A DNA stretch of 64,000 bases from Kitasatospora sp. MMS16-BH015 (GCF_002943525.1 NZ_CP025394.1:2542001-2606000); one strand, 5' to 3'; positions 55,045 to 63,293 are shown, counted from the first letter of the stretch. The notes: generated by a model not told the origin, from the sequence alone. Translations and numbers: made by a program.

Positions 55045-55581
55045 TCAGCAGTACGGCGCGACGTACGCCTCGAACGGCGGGATGCCCACGGCAGCCCGCC
55101 GCTCGTCCAACCGCTCCGGCTCCACGCACGGCCAGGGCACCGGCCGCCCGTCCCGCACCCCCGCGATCTGCGTCCCGTAGACCTGCTCCTGCCCCTCGTT
55201 GACCAACACCCGGTCCCGCAGGAACGCCAACTCCCGCTCCCCCGCCTGCCCCTGCGCCACCGCCCGGGCCAGCAGCCGCACCGCCCGCCGCTGCAACTCC
55301 AGCTGCCGATCGGCGTGTTGAGCGATCAGCCACCCCGCCCGAGCCGCCTCCACCCCCACCAGCTCAGCCGTCGGCCAGCCGTGCTCGTCGAGGAACTCCC
55401 CCAGCCAGTCCGCATGTTCGGCCGTCAGCCGCCGCCAGGCCAACTGCTCCTCCGGATCCCCGCTGTTCGCCCAAGGCGCCGCCCGGTGGTCAGCCTCGGC
55501 CATCGCAGTGAGTTCCGCCGCCCGAGCGGCAAGGTCGGTGAGCAAGGTCAAGCTCCCCTGAATCGACAGGAATCGGACCAA
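55045..55581 (-). CDS. Hypothetical protein, DUF6624-like
   Basis: A helical protein of up to 178 residues: LTLLTDLAARAAELTAMAEA, then WLGEFLDEHGWPTAELVGVE, RAGWLIAQHADRQLELQRRA, LAFLRDRVLVNEGQEQVYGT and RRAAVGIPPFEAYVAPYC. The DEHGWPT...GxxAxxxAWLIAQHAD core is typical of DUF6624 proteins, with a possible ligand-binding His/Asp pair. The start is uncertain: no ATG exists, and TTG at 55581 or at 55545 (GGGGAG seven bases upstream) are candidates. Function unknown. Confidence 0.75.
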   Translation of the reverse strand: MVRFLSIQGSLTLLTDLAARAAELTAMAEADHRAAPWANSGDPEEQLAWRRLTAEHADWLGEFLDEHGWPTAELVGVEAARAGWLIAQHADRQLELQRRAVRLLARAVAQGQAGERELAFLRDRVLVNEGQEQVYGTQIAGVRDGRPVPWPCVEPERLDERRAAVGIPPFEAYVAPYC

Positions 55582-55690
55582 GAAACCCTACGGGCGCGCA
55601 CTGTGCCAAAGATCATCCCTGAAGTCGATGACAGACCCTCCTCCCCCTTGAGAGACTATGTCCGGGGTCAGGGGCTCGGTCAGCAACCAC

Positions 55691-55750
55691 CAGGGGCTCG
55701 GGGAACTGCGAGGGCATCCCCAGGGGCGCACACCTCACTGGTACACCCCC
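55691..55750. repeat. Palindromic repeat family, partial copy 1
   Basis: CAGGGGCTCGGGGAACTGCG continues AGGGCATCCCC, then GGCGCACACCTCACTGGTAC instead of the usual core. Only the left arm is present. Its end overlaps the last codons of the WYL regulator gene (stop at 55735). Same family as copies at 57430-57524 and 59970-60064. Confidence 0.7.
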
Positions 55751-56685
55751 AGCACCTCCCGCGCCGCAGCCGCCAACTCCTCCCTGACTTCGCGCGGCTC
55801 CACCACCTCCACATCCGCGCCGTACGTGAGCAGCATGCGAGCGGCCCGCACCGAGCCGAGCCCGATCACCAACTCGACCAACTCGCAGGTCAGTTCGTAC
55901 GACTCGAGCACCAGCCCCTGGTGGATCCGCAAGAACATGTCCAGCGCCGACCGCCGCACCCGGATCCGCACCCGCACCTCACTGGGCCGCCGCTCCACCG
56001 ACTCCCGCAGCCCGCCCCACACCTCCGCGAGCCCCAACCCACCCCGCCGCCGCACCGGCTCCGCCAGCCCCCTGGCACCCCGGACGCGGTCCGCCCGGAA
56101 CAGCCGCGGCTCCCCCGCCAGATCGGCCACCAGGTACCAGACCCCCGCCTTGCTCACCAGCCCGTACGGGTCGACCACGTACTCCGCGACCTCCCGCGTA
56201 CCGCTGTGCCGGTAGCTCAACTCCAGCCGCTGGTCCGCGAAGACAGCCCGCTGCAGCTCCCCGAGGTCCACCTCCCCGGCGGCCTGCGCCCGCCACCGTG
56301 CCGGGTCCACCAGCACCCGCTCGCTGGTCCGTTCCGCCGCCGGCCGGTGCGGGGCCGGCAGGGCCGCCATCACCTTCCGCAGCGCCGAGTCGATCGCCCC
56401 GCCCAGCCCGAGCGCCTCGTGCGCCCCGTCCGCCGCGAGGACGAACAGCGCCCGCGCCTCGTCCCCGGTCAGCCCCGTGACGTCCGTCCGGTAGCCCGGC
56501 AGCAGCCGGATCCCGCCGTGCCGCCCGCGCTCCGCCCAGACCGGCACCCCGGCCGCCGAGAGCGCCTCCACGTCCCGGTACACCGTGCGGACGGAGACCT
56601 CCAGCCGCTCGGCCAGTTCGGCGGCGGGCACCTGCCCCCGGGTCTGGAGCAGCAACATGATCGAGAGCAGCCGGTCGGCTTTCAT
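55735..56685 (-). CDS. WYL domain (YafY/DeoR-type) transcriptional regulator
   Basis: A 316-residue regulator. The N-terminal winged helix is MKADRLLSIMLLLQTRGQVP then LAERLEVSVRTVYRDVEALS. The WYL domain covers about 130-215 (LELSYRHSGTREVAEYVVDP, YGLVSKAGVWYLVADLAGEP). It ends in a WCX-like extension (RVRIRVRRSALDMF). It diverges from the DinB/TIGR03086 gene across a 31-bp inverted-repeat operator, so it probably controls itself and that gene. The ATG at 56685 lacks a strong binding site. The last codons derive from the repeat element. Confidence 0.88.
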   Translation of the reverse strand: MKADRLLSIMLLLQTRGQVPAAELAERLEVSVRTVYRDVEALSAAGVPVWAERGRHGGIRLLPGYRTDVTGLTGDEARALFVLAADGAHEALGLGGAIDSALRKVMAALPAPHRPAAERTSERVLVDPARWRAQAAGEVDLGELQRAVFADQRLELSYRHSGTREVAEYVVDPYGLVSKAGVWYLVADLAGEPRLFRADRVRGARGLAEPVRRRGGLGLAEVWGGLRESVERRPSEVRVRIRVRRSALDMFLRIHQGLVLESYELTCELVELVIGLGSVRAARMLLTYGADVEVVEPREVREELAAAAREVLGVYQ

Positions 56686-56702
56686 GCCATCAGAAGATAG
56701 TC

Positions 56703-56733
56703 GGAATACCTGACACGAGATGTCAGGTATTCC
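56703..56733. promoter_or_regulatory. WYL operator: 13-bp inverted repeat with 5-bp spacer
   Basis: GGAATACCTGACA and TGTCAGGTATTCC flank CGAGA. The 31-bp element lies 18 bp from the WYL gene start and 70 bp from the DinB-like gene start, in a shared promoter. It is the best operator candidate in the window. Confidence 0.75.
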
Positions 56734-56803
56734 CGGCAGAGTCCTCCTCGTCAGCAGGACGGACCGGGCCGAAGCCGCCCGGTCGAGCATCGAGGAGCAC
56801 CCC

Positions 56804-57385
56804 ATGAGCGGCACCACCACCGACCCCCGCCCCGGCTACCAGGCCGCGCTCGACCAGCTGGAGAAGCTGGTCGCCACCATCACCCCCGAGCAGCTCTCGC
56901 TGCCCACCCCGTGCAGCGAGTACGACCTCCGGGCCCTGCTCAGCCACGTCATCGGCGGCATCCACCGGATCGCCTACGTCGGTGAGGGCGGCCACGCCGG
57001 CGATGTCGTCGCGGCCACCGGGGAGATCGCCGACGACGCCTGGCCGGCCGTCCTCACCCGGGCCCGCGCCCGCGTCACCGCCGCCTGGGCGGACGACGCC
57101 CGCCTGGACGCCGTGGCCGTCGCCCCCTGGGGTGAAGTCCCGGGCCGCGCGGCCCTCGGCGGCTACGTGATGGAGGCCGTGACCCACACCTGGGACATCG
57201 CCCGGGCCACCGGCCAGGAGGCCGCCCTCGACGACACCCTCGCCGAAGCCGCCCTCGCCGTGGCCAAGTTCGTCCTCCCGGCCGAGCGGCGCGGCGACGA
57301 CGTCCCCTTCGGCCCCGTCCAGCCGATCGCCGACGACGCCCCGGCCTACCACCAGCTCGCCGCCTGGCTGGGTCGCCGACCCTGA
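56804..57385 (+). CDS. TIGR03086 family DinB-like protein (mycothiol-dependent maleylpyruvate isomerase fold)
   Basis: A 193-residue helical bundle: ALDQLEKLVATITPEQLSLP, TPCSEYDLRALLSHVIGG (first metal His with PTPCSEYDL signature), and GGYVMEAVTHTWDIARATGQ with further His/Asp. The TIGR03086 group are metal-binding, mycothiol-related enzymes of unknown substrate. GGAGCACCCC precedes the ATG at 56804. It is probably regulated by the divergent WYL protein. Confidence 0.88.
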   Translation: MSGTTTDPRPGYQAALDQLEKLVATITPEQLSLPTPCSEYDLRALLSHVIGGIHRIAYVGEGGHAGDVVAATGEIADDAWPAVLTRARARVTAAWADDARLDAVAVAPWGEVPGRAALGGYVMEAVTHTWDIARATGQEAALDDTLAEAALAVAKFVLPAERRGDDVPFGPVQPIADDAPAYHQLAAWLGRRP

Positions 57386-57390
57386 CCCAC

Positions 57391-57524
57391 CAGGGGCTCG
57401 GGGAACTCAACGAGGGACATCAACCACAACAGGGGCTCCGGGAACTGCGAGGGCATCCCCTGGGGTGTGCGCTCCTTAACGAGTACACGCCCCATCGCAT
57501 GCCCTCGCGGTTCCCCGAGCCCCC
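57391..57524. repeat. Palindromic repeat family, copy 2 (full) plus extra half-unit
   Basis: A full copy at 57430-57524 has arms GGGGCTCCGGGAACTGCG (57432-57456) and its complement at 57499-57523, pairing with two mismatches over 25 bp around a loop containing the core CTCCTTAACGAGTACACGCC at 57472. A further left-arm fragment lies at 57391-57408. It lies between convergent DinB-like and aldo-keto reductase genes. Confidence 0.85.
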
Positions 57525-57531
57525 AAACTCG

Positions 57532-58536
57532 TTACTCCCGGCCGGCCGACGTGAAGGTCATGTCGGCATAGCGATTGCCCGCCACCTTGCCCGCGATGGG
57601 CTCCAGGACGGCGAGCTCCTCCGCCGAGAGCCGAAGCGTCGCCGCCGCGGTGTTCTCCGCCAGGCGGCTCCGCTTCCGGGTGCCGGGGATCGGGACGACG
57701 GTCAGGCCGTGCACCTCGGCCCGCTGCTGCACCCAGGCCAGCGCCACCTGAGCGGCCGTCACGCCCCGCGCCTCGGCGATCTCCTTGATCGGTGCCACCA
57801 GCGCCGCGTTGCCCGCCGCGTTCGCCCCGCTGAACTGCGGGTGCGCCCGGCGGTAGTCGTCCGCGCTGAGGGTCTCCGCCGCCGCGAAGGAGCCGGTCAG
57901 GAAGCCGCGGCCGAGCGGCGAGTACGGCACGAAGGCGACGCCGAGCTCGGCGGCCGCCGGGACGGCGGTGTTCTCCACGTCGCGGGAGAAGATCGACCAC
58001 TCCGACTGGAGGGCCGCGATCGGGTGCACCGCGTGCGCCTCCCGCAGCTCCTCCCCGGTCACCTCGGAGAGCCCGAGGTGCCGGACCTTGCCCGCGGCGA
58101 CCAACTCGCCCATGGCGCCGACCGATTCGGCCAGCGGCACCTGCGGGTCACGCCGGTGCATGTAGTACAGGTCGATCACGTCGACGCCCAGGCGCCGCAG
58201 CGAGGCGTCCACGGCGGCGTGGATGTACGCCGGGTCGTTGCGGACGCCCCGGTACGACGGGTCGTCCGCCTTGCGCTCGATGGCGAACTTGGTGGCCAGC
58301 ACCACCCTGTCCCGGTTGGCGCGGACGAACGGGCCGATCAACTCCTCGTTGTGGCCCGAACCGTAGATGTCGGCGGTGTCGAACAGGGTGACCCCGGCCT
58401 CCAGCGCGGCGTCCAGCGTGGCCAGCGCCTCGGCGGTGTCGGTGGGGCCGTAGAACTCGCTCATGCCCATGCAGCCGAGGCCCTGGACCCCGACGGTCGG
58501 GCCGTTCGTGCCGAGGACGGCGGTGGGGAGAGTCAT
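57532..58536 (-). CDS. Aldo/keto reductase
   Basis: A 334-residue NADPH-dependent reductase of the AKR fold. Motifs are GLGCMGMSEFYGPTD at the N-terminus, ALEAGVTLFDTADIYGSGHN (catalytic Asp/Tyr), DLYYMHRRDPQVPL (catalytic His), and VVPIPGTRKRSRLAENTAAA (NADP binding). The physiological substrate is unknown. The ATG overlaps the upstream MerR stop by four bases (ATGA), so regulator and enzyme form a coupled operon. Confidence 0.92.
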   Translation of the reverse strand: MTLPTAVLGTNGPTVGVQGLGCMGMSEFYGPTDTAEALATLDAALEAGVTLFDTADIYGSGHNEELIGPFVRANRDRVVLATKFAIERKADDPSYRGVRNDPAYIHAAVDASLRRLGVDVIDLYYMHRRDPQVPLAESVGAMGELVAAGKVRHLGLSEVTGEELREAHAVHPIAALQSEWSIFSRDVENTAVPAAAELGVAFVPYSPLGRGFLTGSFAAAETLSADDYRRAHPQFSGANAAGNAALVAPIKEIAEARGVTAAQVALAWVQQRAEVHGLTVVPIPGTRKRSRLAENTAAATLRLSAEELAVLEPIAGKVAGNRYADMTFTSAGRE

Positions 58537-59021
58537 GCGCTTCGCTTCTTCCTGTCGGTCGTCTCGCGGCAGCTCGGCACGGCCGGGCCGCCCGCGTACA
58601 GGTCGATCTTGTAGTCGAGGACCGCGAGCGTCGCGTGCAGATCGGCGATCTGCTGCCGGACGGTCTCGCGGTGGGCCACCAGGAGCTCGTGGCGCTGGGT
58701 GTAGGTCTGGTCGCCCTCGCGGGCCAGCTCCACGTAGCGGAGCATGTCGGCCACCGTCATCCCGGTCAGCCGCAGCCGGCCGAGGAAGGCCAGTCGAGCC
58801 AAGTCGGCGTCGCTGTACCGGCGTTGGCCGGAGTGCGAGCGGTCGACCGGATCGAGCAGGCCGATCCGCTCGTACCAGCGCAGCGTGTGGGCGGTGAGCC
58901 CGCTCGCCGTCGCGACCTCGCTGATGCTGTGGCGCGGGGTACGGCTCGCGTCCGCGCTCGGCGCGCTGTACGCCTGTCCGCAGGTCAGCAGGTCCAGGTC
59001 GATCGGTGCGAGCGTGGCCAC
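58533..59021 (-). CDS. MerR family regulator of the aldo/keto reductase
   Basis: A 162-residue MerR protein with an unusual 30-residue N-terminal extension containing a Cys (DLDLLTCGQAYSAPS). HTH is HSISEVATASGLTAHTLRWY, then ERIGLLDPVDRSHSGQRRYS. The coil is near HELLVAHRETVRQQIADLHA, with a C-terminal Cys in AVPSCRETTD. GTG 59021 has GGGGGG upstream. A later start inside is possible. It probably activates its own operon from the CTTAGAG/CTCCAAG promoter palindrome. Confidence 0.88.
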   Translation of the reverse strand: MATLAPIDLDLLTCGQAYSAPSADASRTPRHSISEVATASGLTAHTLRWYERIGLLDPVDRSHSGQRRYSDADLARLAFLGRLRLTGMTVADMLRYVELAREGDQTYTQRHELLVAHRETVRQQIADLHATLAVLDYKIDLYAGGPAVPSCRETTDRKKRSA

Positions 59022-59064
59022 GGTGTTGCCCCCCAGGTTTCGGTGACGGGTAAGACGCTACTGA

Positions 59065-59082
59065 CTTAGAGCGCACTCCAAG
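59065..59082. promoter_or_regulatory. MerR operator upstream of MerR/AKR operon
   Basis: CTTAGAG-CGCA-CTCCAAG is an 18-bp near-palindrome 44 bp upstream of the MerR gene. On the minus strand it begins CTTGGAGTGCGCTC, a pattern common in front of MerR-type regulator/oxidoreductase operons. Confidence 0.6.
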
Positions 59083-59117
59083 CAAGCCTGCCACGCGGCG
59101 CCACGCCGTGGGATGGC

Positions 59118-59130
59118 TAGAGTGCGGGGC
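59118..59130 (+). promoter_or_regulatory. Leaderless promoter -10 (TAGAGT)
   Basis: TAGAGT ends seven bases before the ATG at 59131, with no ribosome binding site between. It fits a leaderless transcript. Confidence 0.5.
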
Positions 59131-59964
59131 ATGGAGAGCTTGCGGATGATCGAGGACTGGCCGGTACCGAACGCGGCGACGGCGGTGGTGCGAGGCGCGG
59201 ACGGCGCCGTGCTGGGCGCGCACGGCCCACAGGACCAGCTGTTCCCACTGGCCTCGGTGACGAAGCTGCTGACCTCGTACGCCGTGCTGGTGGCCGTGGA
59301 GGAGGGCGTCTTCGAGCTGGACGACCCGGCGGGGCCGGAGGGGTCGACCGTGCGGCACCTGCTGGCGCACACCTCGGGTCTGGCCTTCGACGAGCAGAAG
59401 GCGATGGCCGCCCCCGGCACCCGGCGGCTCTACTCCAACGCCGGCTTCGAGGTGCTGTCCGAGGCCCTCGCCAAGGCCTCCGGGATCGCCTTCGCGGACT
59501 ACGCGGCCGAAGCGGTGTTCGCTCCGCTCGGGATGACGGCCACCCTGATCAACACCGCCCACCGCTCGCCGGCCGGCGCCGGTGGCCTCTCCACCGTCAC
59601 CGACCTGGCCAAGTTCGCCGCCGAGCTGCAGGCCCCCCGCCTGCTCGACCCCTCCACCGTCACCCGGGCCACCCGCGAGATCGCCTACCCGGGCCTGAGC
59701 GGCGTCCTCCCCGGCTTCGGCCACCGCCGCCCCAACGACTGGGGCCTCGGCTTCGAGATCCGCAGCGACAAGTCCCCCCACTGGACCGGCACCACCAGCT
59801 CCCCCGCGACCTTCGGCCACTTCGGCCAGTCCGGCACCTTCCTCTGGGTCGACCCCGCCGCCGGCCTCGCCTGCATCGCCCTCACCGACCGCGACTTCGG
59901 CCCCTGGGCAGCAGAGGCCTGGCCGGCCTTCACGGATGCAGTGTTGTCCGAAGTGAGGCGTTAA
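59131..59964 (+). CDS. Beta-lactamase-fold serine hydrolase (cytoplasmic)
   Basis: A 277-residue protein of the class C beta-lactamase/esterase family. Motifs are SVTK (nucleophile Ser in LFPLASVTKLLTSYA), HTSGLAFDEQ, YSN (RRLYSNAGFEVL), and HFGQSGTF as the third. There is no signal peptide, unlike the tandem copies at 10-12 kb. Substrate unknown. Probably leaderless. It converges with the pirin gene, with repeat copy 3 between their ends. Confidence 0.88.
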   Translation: MESLRMIEDWPVPNAATAVVRGADGAVLGAHGPQDQLFPLASVTKLLTSYAVLVAVEEGVFELDDPAGPEGSTVRHLLAHTSGLAFDEQKAMAAPGTRRLYSNAGFEVLSEALAKASGIAFADYAAEAVFAPLGMTATLINTAHRSPAGAGGLSTVTDLAKFAAELQAPRLLDPSTVTRATREIAYPGLSGVLPGFGHRRPNDWGLGFEIRSDKSPHWTGTTSSPATFGHFGQSGTFLWVDPAAGLACIALTDRDFGPWAAEAWPAFTDAVLSEVRR

Positions 59965-59969
59965 CCCTT

Positions 59970-60064
59970 CAGGGGCTCGGGGAACTGCGAGGGTATGCGA
60001 GGGGGCGGGCACTCCTTAACGAGTACACGCCCCAGGGGATGCCCTCGCAGTTCCCCGAGCCCCC
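59970..60064. repeat. Palindromic repeat family, copy 3 (full)
   Basis: Arms GGGGCTCGGGGAACTGCG (59972-59996) and its complement at 60039-60063 pair almost perfectly around a loop carrying the core CTCCTTAACGAGTACACGCC at 60012, identical to copy 2 over 23 bases. It fills the gap between convergent beta-lactamase-fold and pirin genes. Confidence 0.88.
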
Positions 60065-60069
60065 GATGG

Positions 60070-60846
60070 CTAGCCGTACTGCACAGGACTGTGCATCTCC
60101 CACAACAACAGCTCCGCCCCGTCCTCCCCCGCCGTGGGATCGGCGAAGGCCCCGCCGGTGGCACGGACGGAGTCTCCCGGTGCCATCGAGCGGCCGCCGC
60201 CCTGCGGGCCGGGGACGGTGCGGAAGCCGACCGAACCCGCCGTCAGGTGGAGGTAGCGGTAGGGCGCGGCGGGCAGCACCGGCAGCGCCTGCCAGGGCCC
60301 GGCCGTCACCAGCCACAGGGCCGCGTCGGACCGACGCAGCCGCAGCGGAGCGACCCCCGCGTCCCGCTCCATCCCGGAGGCGAGCAGGGTCAGCCCGTCC
60401 GCCGAGGGCACGACCTTCCGCAGGCCGTACGCGGGCTCGACCCCGAACTCCCCGGGCTGGAGCCACATCTGGACGAACCGGACCGGGCCCTCCGCTCCGC
60501 CGACGTTGCGTTCGGAGTGCGTCACCCCGGCTCCGGCGCTCAGGTACTGGATCATTCCGGGACGGACGACCCCCGCGTGGCCGTGGCCGTCCCGGTGGGA
60601 GAGGGCGCCCTCGACGACCCAGGTGAGGATCTCGGTGTCCAGGTGCAGGTGGTCGTCGAAGCCGGCGCCGACCGCCAGGGTCTCCTCGTTGCAGGCGAGC
60701 AGCGCCCCGAAGGAGACGTTCTTCGGGTCGTAGTGGCCGGAGAAGGAGAAGGCGTGCCTGGTGGAGACGCCGTCGGCGGGGGTGGAGAGGTAGCGCTCGG
60801 CCGCACGCCGCAGGTCGGCCCGGGGCCGCGAGGTTACGTCAGTCAC
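60070..60846 (-). CDS. Pirin family protein
   Basis: A 258-residue bicupin. The first cupin carries HYDPKNVSFGALLAC, GFDDHLHLDTEILTWVVEGA and LSAGAGVTHSERN, which supply the His/His/Glu metal site of pirins. The second is degenerate. Some pirins are quercetinases, others regulate metabolism; this one is not assignable. GTG 60846 has TACCGT six bases upstream and no binding site, so translation may be leaderless. Confidence 0.88.
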   Translation of the reverse strand: MTDVTSRPRADLRRAAERYLSTPADGVSTRHAFSFSGHYDPKNVSFGALLACNEETLAVGAGFDDHLHLDTEILTWVVEGALSHRDGHGHAGVVRPGMIQYLSAGAGVTHSERNVGGAEGPVRFVQMWLQPGEFGVEPAYGLRKVVPSADGLTLLASGMERDAGVAPLRLRRSDAALWLVTAGPWQALPVLPAAPYRYLHLTAGSVGFRTVPGPQGGGRSMAPGDSVRATGGAFADPTAGEDGAELLLWEMHSPVQYG

Positions 60847-60926
60847 ACCGTCACGGTAGCCGCCCTCGGCCCCCAGCCGAGGGGGGTGTGCACGAGCACC
60901 CCTCGCGGTGAGGCAGGCTTGTCCCT

Positions 60927-62258
60927 GTGCCAGCCGCTTCAGCGAATTCCGACAAGAAGACCGCAGCCAAGAAGGCCGCCACCACGAAGGCCACCGACCA
61001 GGCCGCCGAGCCCGCTCCGCCGGTCGGCGAGGAACCGCCCCGCCCCGCACGCCGGGGGCGCCTGACGGCGCAGGAGCGACGCCTCGCCACCGAGCGCGCC
61101 GAGCTGCGCGCCGCCACGCTCAAACGCCTGGAGAAGTCCTCCGGCAAGCTCGCCACCAACGCCATCGCCCGGATGGACGACCAGCTCGGCTGGTACCGGC
61201 GGATGCCGCCCGAGCACCGGTCCTGGATCGGCCTGGTCGCCCAGGCCGGCATCGCCGCCTTCACCGAGTGGTACCGCCACCCGGACGCCCCGCAGGCGAT
61301 CTCCACGGACGTGTTCGGCACCGCGCCCCGCGAGCTCACCCGGGCGATCACCCTGCGCCAGACCGTCGAGCTGATCCGCACCACGATCGAGGTGATGGAG
61401 GAGGCCATCGAGGAGGTGGCCGCCCCCGGCGACGAGGCCGGGATGCGCGAGTCGGTGCTGGTCTACGCCCGCGAGATCGCCTTCGCCACCGCCCAGGTCT
61501 ACGCCCAGGCGGCCGAGGCGCGCGGCGCCTGGGACGCCCGGCTGGAGGCCCTGGTGGTCAACAGCCTGCTCTCCGGGGACGCCGACGAGGGCGTGCTCTC
61601 CCGGGCCGCCGCGCTCGGCTGGGGCCAGCCCAGCCAGGTGCGGGTGGTGATGGGCAGCGCCCCGGACGGGGACAGCGAGCTGGTGGTGGAGGCGATCCGC
61701 CGGGCCGCCCGGTACGCCAAGCTGCACGTGCTCACCGGGGTGCTCGGCAAGCGCCTGGTCGTGGTGGTGGGCGGCGACAAGGAGCCGGTGCACGCGGCCC
61801 GCGCGCTGATCGGCCAGTTCGCCCCCGGCCCGGTGGTGGTCGGCCCCACGGTGGGCGACCTGCTCTCCGCCACCAAGTCGGCGCACGCCGCCGCCGCGGG
61901 CCTCAAGGCCTGCGCGGCCTGGCCGGACGCGCCGCGCCCGGTGCTGGCCGACGACCTGCTGCCCGAGCGGGCGCTGGCGGGCGACCAGGCGGCCCGGCGC
62001 CAACTGGTGGAGGAAATCTATACACCGTTGGACGAAGCCGGCTCGGCACTGCTGGAGACGCTCAGTGTCTACCTCGAGCAGGCCTCCTCCCTGGAGGGCG
62101 CCGCCCGGATGCTCTTTGTGCACCCGAACACCGTGCGCTACCGGCTGAGACGTGTGACTGACGTCACGGGCTATGCTCCGTCCGACGTGCGGTCGGCGTT
62201 CACGCTGCGCATCGCACTGGCCCTGGGCCGACTCGGTGCCGCGGTCGAACAGGGATGA
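60927..62258 (+). CDS. fasR: PucR-type transcriptional activator of fatty acid synthesis (FasR)
   Basis: A 443-residue protein with a basic Ala/Lys N-terminus (SDKKTAAKKAATTKATDQAA), a long sensor region with a GGDEF-like central part (LVVVVGGDKEPVHAARALIG), and a C-terminal PucR helix-turn-helix (SVYLEQASSLEGAARMLFVH, then PNTVRYRLRRVTDVTGY). In S. coelicolor the orthologue at this position, FasR, is required to activate the fabD-fabH-acpP-fabF operon. Position immediately before fabD and shape agree. GTG start at 60927. Confidence 0.9.
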   Translation: MPAASANSDKKTAAKKAATTKATDQAAEPAPPVGEEPPRPARRGRLTAQERRLATERAELRAATLKRLEKSSGKLATNAIARMDDQLGWYRRMPPEHRSWIGLVAQAGIAAFTEWYRHPDAPQAISTDVFGTAPRELTRAITLRQTVELIRTTIEVMEEAIEEVAAPGDEAGMRESVLVYAREIAFATAQVYAQAAEARGAWDARLEALVVNSLLSGDADEGVLSRAAALGWGQPSQVRVVMGSAPDGDSELVVEAIRRAARYAKLHVLTGVLGKRLVVVVGGDKEPVHAARALIGQFAPGPVVVGPTVGDLLSATKSAHAAAAGLKACAAWPDAPRPVLADDLLPERALAGDQAARRQLVEEIYTPLDEAGSALLETLSVYLEQASSLEGAARMLFVHPNTVRYRLRRVTDVTGYAPSDVRSAFTLRIALALGRLGAAVEQG

Positions 62259-62348
62259 GCGGGCTGTAGGGAGTCCACAATCCGCGCTGCTTTTCTTCGT
62301 TACCGTCGCCTACCCGCCCCCGGGTGCCTGGCGAGAGAGGGTTGAACC
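62259..62348 (+). promoter_or_regulatory. fabD promoter region (expected FasR target)
   Basis: This 90-bp gap between fasR and fabD is lower in GC near CACAATCC and TTTTCTTCG (62276-62301), then GTTACCGTC. In S. coelicolor FasR binds here. The exact operator could not be read by eye. Confidence 0.4.
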
Positions 62349-63293
62349 GTGCTCGTAATCGTCGCCCCTGGACAGGGTGCTCAGACCCCTGGATTCCTCC
62401 GCCCCTGGCTTGAGCTGGACGGCGCCGCCGACCGGCTGCGGCGGTGGTCCGACGTGGCCGGGCTCGACCTCGTCCACTACGGCACCGAGGCCTCCGAGGA
62501 GGAGATCAAGGACACCGCGGTGGCCCAGCCGCTGCTGGTGGCCGCCGGGCTGCTCACCGCCCGTGCGCTCTTCCCCGACGAGGCCGAGGCCCGCCGCCTG
62601 GTCGGCGCGGTGGCCGGGCACAGCGTCGGTGAGATCACCGCCGCCGCCGGCGCCGGCGTGCTGAGCGCCCACGACGCCTTGCTGTTCGTCCGCGAGCGCT
62701 CGCTGGCGATGGCCGAGGCCGCCGCGATCACCCCGACCGGCATGGCCGCACTGCTCGGCGGCGACCCGGAGCTGGTGGCCGCGAAGCTCGCCGAGCACGG
62801 CCTCACCGCCGCGAACAACAACGGCGGCGGCCAGATCGTGGCGGCCGGCACCCTGGCCCAGCTGGAGGCCCTCAAGGCCGACCCGCCGGCCGGCTCCCGG
62901 GTGATCTCGCTCAAGGTCGCCGGTGCCTTCCACACCGAGCACATGGCCCCCGGGGTGGAGCGGCTCGCCAAGCTGGCGCCGAGCCTCACCGTGGCGGACC
63001 CGCAGGTGGCGTACGTCTCGAACCAGGACGGCAAGGTCGTCGGCAACGGCGCCGAGGTACTGAGCCGGCTGGTGTCGCAGGTCTCCAACCCGGTCCGCTG
63101 GGACCTCTGCATGGAGACCCTCGGCGAGCTGGGCGCCACCGCAGTGATCGAGCTGGCCCCGGCCGGTACCCTCACCAACCTGGTCAAGCGCAACCTCAAG
63201 GGTGTGGCGACGCTGGCCCTCAAGACCCCCGCCGAACTGGACAAGGCCCGCGCCCTGGTCGCGGAGCACGGCGGTCAGGAGCAGAGCGCATGA
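62349..63293 (+). CDS. fabD: Malonyl-CoA:ACP acyltransferase
   Basis: A 314-residue transferase that loads malonyl groups onto acyl carrier protein. Motifs are MLVIVAPGQGAQTPGFLRPW, nucleophile Ser92 in AVAGHSVGEITAA, His195 in AGAFHTEHM, and a Gln in AQPLLVAAGLLTARAL. GTG start preceded by GAGAGAGGG. The stop overlaps the fabH start (ATGA). This begins the streptomycete FASII operon fabD-fabH-acpP-fabF, also used to supply malonyl-ACP to polyketide pathways. Confidence 0.97.
   Translation: MLVIVAPGQGAQTPGFLRPWLELDGAADRLRRWSDVAGLDLVHYGTEASEEEIKDTAVAQPLLVAAGLLTARALFPDEAEARRLVGAVAGHSVGEITAAAGAGVLSAHDALLFVRERSLAMAEAAAITPTGMAALLGGDPELVAAKLAEHGLTAANNNGGGQIVAAGTLAQLEALKADPPAGSRVISLKVAGAFHTEHMAPGVERLAKLAPSLTVADPQVAYVSNQDGKVVGNGAEVLSRLVSQVSNPVRWDLCMETLGELGATAVIELAPAGTLTNLVKRNLKGVATLALKTPAELDKARALVAEHGGQEQSA

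Noticed and set aside
57532..60012. 826-codon minus-strand frame extending past the aldo/keto reductase
   Set aside because: Only the part from 58536 down is AKR; the rest passes antisense through the beta-lactamase-fold gene and the MerR gene in another frame. The ATG at 58536 has a good binding site and an overlap with MerR.
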